From Imbricaverruca yamaguchii (taxonomy: Eukaryota > Arthropoda > Thecostraca > Neoverrucidae): a stretch of 64,000 nt of DNA. Within the stretch, counting starts at the first letter, position 1. Each line of letters begins with the position of its first letter. The notes under the pieces are model-generated. The model was not told the origin of the DNA. It searched no databases and saw only the letters and a list, made by a program, of their open reading frames with translations. Below are positions 56,153 through 64,000 of the stretch, in pieces. The position numbers and the translations under genes are program-made. The stretch is taken from positions 3,086,501 through 3,150,500 of the forward strand of contig JAOTOL010001662.1 in NCBI GenBank assembly GCA_034440575.1, in the 5' to 3' direction.

Positions 56153-57548
56153 GACTCGCAGGGCGAAGGGACACTGGGAGGTGGTTCACAGAGATACGGT
56201 GGGATGCTTGAAGACAGTCTCACTGGACGAAGGTGAGACGCTGGGAGGTTGTTCGCGAGGATGTGGTGGGACGTTTGGAGGTGGCCCGTGGGGCGGCGGC
56301 GGGACGCTGGGAGGTGGCGATGGGACGTTGGGAGGTGGTTCGTGGGGAGGCGGTAGTGCCGCTGGCAGTTCACGCAGAGATTCAGTGCGTTCTGCTATCT
56401 TCTGCTAGTGTCATGGTTGTCGCACGTGTGTTGTTTCTCTCTGTAGACGTAAGGTATGTGTTGTTAGCACACTTTGTAGTAGCACGGTATGTTGGCACAC
56501 TTTGTATATACACGGCATGTACTAGCACACGTTGTGGGCACACGCTATGTGCTGGCACACTTTGTAGGCGCACGGTACGTATTAGCACCCTTTGTATGCG
56601 CACGGTATGTGTTAACACACTTTGTATGAGCACCACGTGCAATAGCACACTTTGTATGCGCACGGTATGTGTTAACACACTTTGTATGAGCACCACGTGC
56701 AATAGCACACTTTGTAGGCGCATGATGTGCTGGCACACTTCATCAACACAGGTCACACCACAGCACCGGTCTCAGCTTCAGATTAACGTCCTACAGGTTA
56801 TGCTTGTGCACACCAGTCAGGGTGTTAGTACGGTAATGATCTCCACCACGAGGAGGAATGGATGCATTCAATCTAACTCTTCTCAGAGTTAACACTACGC
56901 CTGTGGGCGCCTATTTGAATGCTAACTCATGGGGCTTTTGGACGCATCAACTACGTTGTTCATGGAGCGATACTAATTCATGATCACTAATGTTGATCAT
57001 ATGCTTATATATCGGCACTAACCTAACGTATGCATTGCACAGTGAATCATTGATACCAGTGCCGACTCCTATTTAGCTGAGATGGACATGTATAGATGTG
57101 ACGACTGGTGGAAACCACCCACCCCAGAACGGTGGGTCTCGAAACAAATGCCGCCAGATGCGGGTACCAAATAGCGACAGGGACTGTGTGGCGACTGGCC
57201 AGGCATACGTGCGTACACCGGTATCGACCGGGAGAGAGTGGCTTTTTGGATGCCACCGACTTCTTGGAAAACTACAACACTTCCATGGAATGGCGGTGTT
57301 GTGATCCATGGACCTCAAGGTGGCCATTGCCGTCCTACGCCGTCCAACTCTGAAAGTTTCAGTGCACACACGCGTAGGCACATTCACCAAGCTATCGAAC
57401 CATCAGGTCAAGGCAAACTACTAAGCCAAACCGAAACCCATACCAATCGGCGACGCACACAGACCTACAGAATTACTGGCATCACACAACTACTGCTCGT
57501 TTACCACGCCCCTTGCCGTGCGGGGCAACACAAGACGCGACTGGAGTG
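56153..57548. repeat. 1,396-bp tandem duplication, copy 2
   Basis: Near-identical direct repeat of the preceding segment. It ends about 40 bp before the 30-nt exon I of the klingon-like gene. Confidence 0.95.
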
Positions 57549-57587
57549 GCACGACATGGCTGACGGCCGCGCACCCAAACTTTTCAG

Positions 57588-57617
57588 ATGACTCGGCTGC
57601 CGACCTGAGGGGAGGAG
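57588..57617 (+). CDS. klg: Klingon-like protein, 30-nt micro-exon I (linker)
   Basis: A candidate exon between cacccaaacttttcag| and gaggag|gtaagg. Its 30 nt fit phase 1 in and phase 1 out, as needed between exons H and J. It would read N-DSAADLRGG-G, adding an acidic Ser/Gly-rich linker and an NDS sequon between the FN3 domain and the hydrophobic tail. Because H and J are also phase-compatible without it, it could be optional, or a chance match. Confidence 0.5.
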
Positions 57618-58875
57618 GTAAGGCCGCACGTGGGACGTGTGTGTGGGGTTGCGACCTGGTGGTGTCATCACAGTTACACGGCGGCGGCCGAGTTGCTGCG
57701 AGTTTAACAGACTGGCGTGGCCTGACCCATCCGCCGGCGCTTCACTGGGACGTGGAGCTCGTGGCGACGCGCGCCCTCGCTTCATGCCGGCTCGCCAGGG
57801 ATTTCCTGTATGTCGACTAACATGCACGAGTGTGAACTTGGTTTGAAGTGTGAGGGCACGTTCTCGTTTTGTCCAGCTAAACTGGCATGCATCTGGTACG
57901 ATTCGACGGCTCACTGAAGTAAAACTTTTTGAACACGTCAGAACCGCCGACACACCACCCTCGAGGCATGAGCAATTTGGCACACACCTCGAATGAAGAC
58001 AGACCGGAATAGGAGGGGAAAAGTTGAGGCCCTTGGTACCGCAAAACGAGCGACCTTCAACGTGGCTCCGCCTTTGCTTTGCCACTCTGAAAATCGCATT
58101 TCCTCCTTCTCCCACCCGTTTTTAATACTATTGTTGACTAAAATTTAATACGATTTAATAAGATGGCACTCCGGACTGTACCCATGTTGGGTGTCCACGG
58201 CGATGTATTCAGACTTCTATACGTGCGTACATAAGGCGACACACACATAACGTTGCTATTTAGGGAGATCGCTTCTTAACGCATCTAGCTGGGTGGTGAT
58301 ACGGGTTGCTTCTACACGGCAACATGCAGCTGGCACCGCTCCGGTGTCGCCGTCAGGACTGTGTCAGTACGGGTGACTGCTCGCCGGACCCACGGACGTT
58401 CTGGTTGTCTCGGTGACGGCGGCACGAGACCCGTGACGGGACCTTGGCAACAGCTGATCGGGGGTCACCTGTAACCGACTGCGGTCAGATCAGCTGTCGC
58501 GGCTCGCGTCCCACGCTCTGCATGCCGGCGTAGTCGAGGTGCACGTGACTGGTTCATGACGTGACTGCCCTCCGGCGAAGACCATCACTCATCTCCATCG
58601 GAGTCGGTCAAGCAGCGGGCCAATACACGCGAGGCGTTTGCCTCGCCCTGGTCCCGAGAGTGTGTTGAGTGGCTACGCCTCGAGCCTGGTTAGTCGCGCG
58701 CTAACGTGGGGCTGCCACCCCTGAGTGTCGAGCGTAAACGCACATCCGTTCAAAGCCGTTCTCCTGCAAGCTGCATTTCAGTTTCTAGTGGCGCCAAGGG
58801 TTCGAACCGCACCATGGCGCTCAGCCGGAGGGCGACACCCGCCTCCGACTTCTCACCCGGCCGGTCTCGTTGCAG
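57618..58875. other. Last intron of the klingon-like gene
   Basis: No second gene recognised. It ends in a good pyrimidine-rich acceptor, ggccggtctcgttgcag, at 58,875. Confidence 0.5.
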
Positions 58876-58973
58876 GAGTTTTGGGGCTGACGGACCCGAC
58901 CGGCTCCGCCGACCAGCGGACTGGCCTGCTAGCTTGTCTGGGGGCAATCCTCGCCCTGGCCATCGTATTGTGA
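58876..58973 (+). CDS. klg: Klingon-like protein, terminal exon J (GPI-anchor signal)
   Basis: Phase 1 in. It encodes VLGLTDPTGSADQRTG followed by LLACLGAILALAIVL and a stop at 58,971-58,973. The final ~16 hydrophobic residues, with no charged residues after them and a small-residue stretch (TGSAD) about ten residues upstream, fit a GPI transamidase signal. Klingon and Wrapper in Drosophila are GPI-linked, which supports the family call. The exon is recognised by this tail and by phase match, not by domain similarity. Confidence 0.8.
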
Positions 58974-60799
58974 GCTCTTCCGGGGCTGCCTTAGGTACGT
59001 GTCTTCCTCGGCCATGCCTTCACCTGATGGATATAATGGCTACATGTAATTTTTACTGGTGGCGGTGGTTGGCAATTTCATCGCATACTGTCCTTATCGG
59101 GGGTGGCTCAAACGAACTTGTGGGGATCATCTGCTGGGATCATCTCTGTCCGTGGCCGGAACTCAAGCCCCTATTCCGCAAATGTTCTGTAAATATGCGC
59201 CAGGTGTGCGGCGGGATGAAGTTATTAGCTGTTTTGCAAAGATATTCGAAGTTATTTGATATTGTGGTCTTCAGTCGATGTATCCAGAGCATGCCTATTC
59301 AGTCGTAACCCGAGCTGCAACTCCCGACGACATTTCTGCATTGCAGGTTACGTTTTCAACTTATGCTAGCGCACGCTTGAGTGAAAGTGTGACTTCGGGC
59401 CGGTGATATCGTGCGGCTTCGGCTTTGGTCGATCGCGGATGGCCGCGGTGGAGGTCGACAACACGGCGACACCGCGCACACAACGCGCCAGAGATCACGA
59501 CCCTTCACGATCGCGATCCGATGGAGGTCGTGACCCCGCGCTCGCGGCGCACCAGAGGTCACGACCCGGCGTCACCTAGTCCGGCCCGAGCAGAGGCCTG
59601 ACAGACACTGAAGCGTGTGGATTCCTCACCGAGCAGGAAACCAGAGCGAGCGGCGCGTGCGAGAGGAGGCTTTGCCGCGTGTGCCGGAAGAGGAAGCTCG
59701 GACTTTTGAACCTCAACACTCAGCCGCCCGCCCGGCTGTTCCCCATCCGTAGTGTTAGTGTGTGATCGAGCTGGCACATTCTGGTCGGCGATATCGTTCT
59801 CGCTGCTGGACGCCTAGCATGCAGCGAACGGGTTTTGGAGTATGCTGAGAAATGTGCGGACGCTTCGAGACGTGAGGGTGGTACACAGGTGTGCACGGGA
59901 GGGAAAGCTCCAACGCCGGCGATGGGAGGGGACATCGACAGCGAAGCGGTGGGAATCCGATACGGGGAGAGTGTCAGTCGGAATGGTGGATGCATCATGG
60001 CCGTAACAGTGTAAACCGATGCTGGCGGCGTTGCAGTTCACCCGCTCCGCATTCTGTCGTAGCTAGCGTCGCAGCTGGCGGTGTCGTAACCGGTGAGGTC
60101 AGTGGTGCAGTCGACCCAGGTCAGGTCACTGTCGCGGGTACCCAAATGAGGTCAGTAGCGAAGCTGACCTCCGTCGTAAGCCCGCCGTGAGGTTGGTGTC
60201 GCAGTTTACCGAGCGAGGTCAGCGGCGTAGTTGATCCCCACCGTGAGGTTGGTGTCGCAGTTGACCGAGCGAAGTCAGCAGCGCAGTCGACGCCGTCGTG
60301 GCCGGCCGACCAGTGTCGCAGCTGGTTTGACCTTGACCGGACGGGGAGGTTGGCGTCACACCCTGTCGTCAGTGTCGTTTGGCGCGCGCGCGCCGGTGAT
60401 ATGTGCCCAGCGACGCCCGACTGGTCCGCGACGCTTCTTGTGCACGTCTTCCGCTTTGTCCGCTCTGCTGCGGACTACGGCTGCGGGCGGGCCTCGGCTG
60501 CGAGTCTGCAGCTGCCGGGCCGGTGTTGCACAGTCATACCTGCCGGCCGGGGGCTCTGTACAGGTACGACCTATAGGCAGCTGGCCGTGCGACCTATAGG
60601 GAGCCGGCCGCCACGCTACGCACGGCGTGCAACCATCCGAGGAAACGCCGAACGATGTATTTAAGAGGCCGACAGGACGAAATTCGGATCGTTACGCAGC
60701 TTCTGTATGTTCCTCGTGTTCGCTTTAAACAATGTCGTATCTATGATTTTTGACTGAATACAAACTCTTGAGCTGTTGTACAGTGCGCTTGTCGTCCGC
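58974..60799. other. 3' flank of the klingon-like gene, no gene recognised
   Basis: Presumed 3' UTR and intergenic DNA. I saw no clear AATAAA close to the stop. A loose gaggtcagtggtgcagtcga-type repeat runs at about 60,085-60,300. Confidence 0.45.
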
Positions 60800-60961
60800 C
60801 TCAGGGAATGGTCGCCGCACGTGACAGTGAATGTGGACCGCCCAGGGAATGGTCGCCGCACGTGACAGTGGAAGTGGGTCGCCCAGGGAATGGTCGCCGC
60901 ATGTGACTCGTGACATGTGGCTCAGTCGGGGCACCAGCAGCAGCAGCAGCAGCAGCAGCAA
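60800..60961. repeat. 41-bp tandem repeat (3 copies) followed by (CAG)n
   Basis: cagggaatggtcgccgcacg recurs at 60,802, 60,843 and 60,884. From about 60,933 a run of nine CAG/AGC triplets follows, in non-coding sequence. Confidence 0.9.
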
Positions 60962-60981
60962 CTGGGTGCCAGGTCCCGGCA

Positions 60982-61182
60982 ACGCTTCACTTGCTTGTTT
61001 ATTGGTTGGTTCACGACACACTATGCACATTCACGGCTAATGGCGCCGCCCACACTGTTTCGCCGGTGGGCCGCGGGATTGGGAAATGTCCTGAGTGGCG
61101 CTAAAGTCGAACCTGGGACCTTTGGTACCCATAGCCCGACACCTTAACCACTCGGCCATCCCCGCCCCACGCTTCACTTGCT
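60982..61182 (-). mobile_element. tRNA-derived SINE (family A) with perfect 14-bp target duplication
   Basis: The insert is 60,996-61,168. On the minus strand the head has tggccgagtggttaagg, a textbook A box of the tRNA-Ser/Leu type, and aggttcgactt as B box. A body with ccactcaggacatttcccaa and a tail gtgaaccaaccaataaacaa follow. Perfect flanking repeats acgcttcacttgct lie at 60,982-60,995 and 61,169-61,182. The best-preserved SINE in the window. Confidence 0.9.
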
Positions 61183-61646
61183 GCTTCACACCAAGTCGCA
61201 TATGCTGCTATGAATTTCAACACAGCGCCAGATTCGGTACACGTAATAAAATAGCAAATAGGTGGGAAAATGACAACCAAAGATCACAGCACCGAGCCAA
61301 CCGAATTATCCCCAACATCAACCGTCACAAAGTGGATACACAATGACCCGGCATTCTCATCCGAAAGCAGCGGGCAGATACCACTGATAGTGTATGGCAC
61401 AGTGTATGGTAATATGGCACCAGATGCAAATGGTCATATATACCCTGGCAGTGTCGCATGGTAACCAGTGTCACCGCCAGGAGATATAGGAATAACTTCG
61501 CGTTAGGGCTCCACCTAAGGGCGCCAGCTCTCCAGACATGATTCATAACCGACAGCATCTCATAAGGCGGCTCCGACGTCCATCCGGCTCTCCATCACCG
61601 GACATCGAGTTATAACCTGTAGACAATGGCTGCTGTTGTTTACCGC

Positions 61647-61961
61647 TCAATGTACGTCTTCTGGCAGGACGACCTCACTAGGCGGCGGCACCTCCCCGTC
61701 GAGCTGCGCGCCGCTCGACGCGGGTACGGTCTCCGACAGCTCGTACTGGCGCGGCATGCTCCGCAGCAGCGCGTCCAGTCGCTGCAGCACCACCTCGTTG
61801 TCGCAGATGCACTGTTGGGGGCCGTACGGCGCCTCGATGCGCGCCACGCCGGCCACGGTCACGTGCTCGTCGGACACCTCCACCGGCAGACGGTGCAGCC
61901 GCAGCCAGCTGACCACGTGATCGCGGCGTGCCCACAGCCTGGCGGGCGGCAGCGACTCTGC
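61647..61961 (-). CDS. GEMIN6: Gemin6, last coding exon
   Basis: The minus strand opens after the acceptor ccctcacag (plus 61,962-61,970) in phase 0 and runs 104 codons to a stop at 61,647. It encodes SLPPARLWARRDHVVSWLRL, then HRLPVEVSDEHVTVAGVARI and EAPYGPQQCICDNEVVLQRL. The VAGV..I.(P/A)PYGP..C..xNEx(I/V)L pattern is the conserved C-terminal segment of Gemin6, which follows its Sm-fold domain. Gemin6 pairs with Gemin7 in the SMN complex that loads Sm rings on snRNAs. The tail after RSMP (SETVPASSGAQLDGEVPP) has no counterpart in the family that I recall. The exons for the Sm fold are not in the window. Confidence 0.85.
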   Translation of the reverse strand, partial: AESLPPARLWARRDHVVSWLRLHRLPVEVSDEHVTVAGVARIEAPYGPQQCICDNEVVLQRLDALLRSMPRQYELSETVPASSGAQLDGEVPPPSEVVLPEDVH

Positions 61962-61970
61962 CTGTGAGGG

Positions 61971-63208
61971 TTACAAGTCGGGTTAGGCCAATGCAAGGCT
62001 ACAGCTCACCACAGGTCAACAACACAAGAGGACAAGTATATCAGGTCGCTGAACATCACACAATGCACAGGTCGATGCAGGTCGCAACATCTATAATCAG
62101 ATCTGATATCTGATGGCGACAATGATGGCGTCATTCACTTATTTGGTTTTAATTCCAAAAAATGCCTAAAGCAATTAACAATTCGCCCAGAAACTAATTG
62201 TTGCGTAATTGGTGCACAAATTTCTGATATTCGAAGATGGGGAGTTCAGCGATGTACAGCTAATGGCAATTCCATCCGTGCATCGAAGGCTACCAAGTTG
62301 CTTCAAGCTGGACTCGCACGCAATGTTAAACAGGTGCGTATAATGGTAAGTGGTGTCATCATTTGTGCTATGTTGCAAACAATAGGAACTAAAAGCAGCA
62401 TTCCTCAGCCTCCCGAAGTTCGAAAGGGTCAGAAGATTGTTCAGTGATGCGACATTCTGAAGCCGTCCACCCACTGTTGCTTGTGGTACCACTTGCTATG
62501 ACCACCAAGTACGTAGCAGGAGCGTATATAGATGTTGACACTGGGGGCATGTGTCCCTCGCCCATGGAAAGGTCGTGTGGTAGTGTGTCCGGAAGAAAGT
62601 GCCACCAGGGAGAAGACTGTTGTATCACCTCTCCCGCGCACGGGATGTGTAGGCTAAAAGCGCCATTTTGAGAAAATGGCGCTTTTGGATTCAGTGCATG
62701 CATCAATGTCCCTACCCGCCTCGCTCAACGAATTTTCACCAGACACGTCCCTTCAGGGATCTCTGCAGTGGCACCCTTCCGACGGCATGGCGTCCCTTCA
62801 CACGAGTGTTTCCTCATGAAAACTCCTGGATCCGCCCCTGGCACGTGCCACTGCTAGACAAGTCGTCCGGCGTGGCGAGTGGTGGTGGGATGGAGGCCCT
62901 GACTCTCTCCATAACAGTGGAGGTTGTTTTGCATGGAACTTCAGGTTGAACTTCGTGCGGAGACCAATTATTGGTATTTTGGTCATCAGACAAGTTGGTT
63001 TTTGTTCGGGGAGGAGACGTGAAATATTCCAGAGAAGCCATCTATATCATTCAAGATCAACACATTGGTACAACATGTGGGATATGGGAATGAATTAAAT
63101 TACCCCCGATCACGCCTGTCCCTTCTAACTATTGCCCAGGGCATAGCTTCAGACTACAGCCAACTATAAATATGACATTTACGAAGATTCTATCGGTACA
63201 TGTACGAT
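61971..63208. other. Gemin6 intron with a possible hAT-like remnant
   Basis: No Sm-fold exon found on the minus strand. At 62,656-62,686 is a perfect hairpin, arms aaaagcgccatttt and a 3-nt loop. From about 62,839 leftwards the minus strand starts CAGGGGCGGATCCAGGAG, a hAT-like end. Blocks at 62,530-62,600 match 48,460-48,600 inverted. Confidence 0.45.
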
Positions 63209-63297
63209 GCAATGCCGTATGTTGGTTGGTTGGTTATTTGAGTTTTAGGGCGCATCCACCAGGTTTGGTCATTTAGCGCCCAGGCAATGCCGTATGT
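63209..63297 (-). mobile_element. Solo hairpin insertion with perfect 14-bp target duplication
   Basis: The 61-bp insert 63,223-63,283 reads on the minus strand ctgggcgctaaatgaccaaa, then a loop, ggatgcgccctaaaactcaa and ataaccaaccaacca. Perfect direct repeats gcaatgccgtatgt flank it at 63,209-63,222 and 63,284-63,297. The best-preserved example of the family. Confidence 0.88.
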
Positions 63298-63579
63298 CCA
63301 AACAACTAAACCGTAGGACATGAAAGAAAGTCTCACTGCGGCACTGCAAAATTACCGACCGTTCCATACACCACACTTTCATCGGTACCCGTACAATTTA
63401 ACAAGCGTGAGTCCTGACTACGTCATCCATGGCGGGGGTCGAAAAAACACGCATAGAAACACTCAACGTAAGCGTGCGTTGCGTGTTTCCTGCGCGTTGT
63501 GAGCGCCAGCCTAAACCAACTCCTCATCTCTGACCTCCACCACTATATTTTAAAAACAATCGCACCATTTAATTGTCTT

Positions 63580-64000
63580 TCTTTAATCCGTCCAGTTTCG
63601 GGGGGACTTCAACTGCCCCCCCCCTCAGGGTTTTCGCGGATAGTGAAGGAACGTTGGAATTTGGCATACCTTGTCCCACATCAATTTGACATGTTGTGTC
63701 AAAATTTTGAAGTCAGGTCAACCAGGGTCAACGAGGGGATAGGGTCAACGATTTAGTCAAGGGCAAGTGAGGTCACCTTCAAAAAAGTTCAACCAGTCGT
63801 CACGCTTTAACGGATACAGATATTTTAATGAATCTTTCAGTGTTTGCTTATCTTTAGGGATGCAACAAAACGTATCAGAGGAATTTTTCATTTTTCCAGT
63901 TTTTGACTACATAAATTTTTCGAATATTTGCCTATTGCAGTTCAAATAGCAGATTATGGTTAAACTAAATATTTTTTATTAGGGAAAGCTGACTTCCAAC
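63580..64000 (+). repeat. Dispersed repeat family, copy 4 (continues past the window)
   Basis: Starts near aatccgtccagtttcggggg, then aactgccccccccctcaggg, ttttcgcggatagtgaagga, caagtgaggtcaccttcaaa, ccagtcgtcacgctttaacg and tatctttagggatgcaacaa. It is the longest alignable copy with 40.27-40.69 kb; the right edge is cut by the window end. Confidence 0.82.

Noticed and set aside
54837..56892. Two identical 219-codon frames in the tandem duplication
   Set aside because: They read through short tandem repeats (TLCMRTVCVN), show no domain, and are open by repeat composition. Their identity reflects the duplication.
60939..60961. CAG repeat as a polyglutamine-coding region
   Set aside because: No supported exon surrounds it; it lies in intergenic repeats beside a SINE.

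Overview
This window is eukaryotic genomic DNA, probably from an arthropod and perhaps a crustacean; the clade is inference. It has spliced genes with long introns, no operons, GT-AG introns, Jockey/I-type and CR1/L2-type LINEs, tRNA-derived SINEs, mariner and other DNA transposons, and many minisatellites. Most long open frames are LINE or transposon remnants or tandem repeats that happen to lack stops. || Real genes. (1) The main host gene is on the plus strand at 20.6-59.0 kb. Ten coding exons can be joined with consistent splice phases. They encode three immunoglobulin domains, one fibronectin type III domain, a short linker and a C-terminal hydrophobic tail like a GPI-anchor signal. This is the layout of the insect Klingon/Wrapper neural cell-adhesion family. 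The first exon, with start codon and signal peptide, was not found. (2) On the minus strand at 61,647-61,961 is the last coding exon of Gemin6, a subunit of the SMN complex that assembles snRNPs. The rest of that gene should lie beyond the right edge. The two genes converge. || Layout. 0-5 kb: a nest of three LINE remnants. 5-15.5 kb: mostly anonymous sequence with three minisatellites. 15.5-18.4 kb: a complete-looking DNA transposon with ~640-bp terminal inverted repeats, a TGAT target duplication and a transposase-like frame. 19.2-20.0 kb: a 48-bp minisatellite. 20.6-59.0 kb: the klingon-like exons. Their introns hold SINEs, a 5'-truncated LINE, a mariner, a decayed CR1/L2 LINE, minisatellites and a 1,396-bp tandem duplication. 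59-64 kb: intergenic DNA, a SINE, the Gemin6 exon, a tiny hairpin insertion and the edge of a dispersed repeat. || Most notable. A conserved ~55-nt hairpin (gggcgc...gcgccc followed by a CCAAATAACCAAC-like tail) ends two LINE copies and one tRNA-SINE. It also occurs alone as 41-61-bp insertions flanked by direct repeats of about 10-15 bp, at least three of them beginning at the foot of the hairpin. Separately, three splice junctions of the klingon-like gene are entangled with repeats: exon 2's acceptor lies in the last unit of a minisatellite, exon 2's donor was duplicated by a SINE, and exon 3's donor is tandemly repeated.
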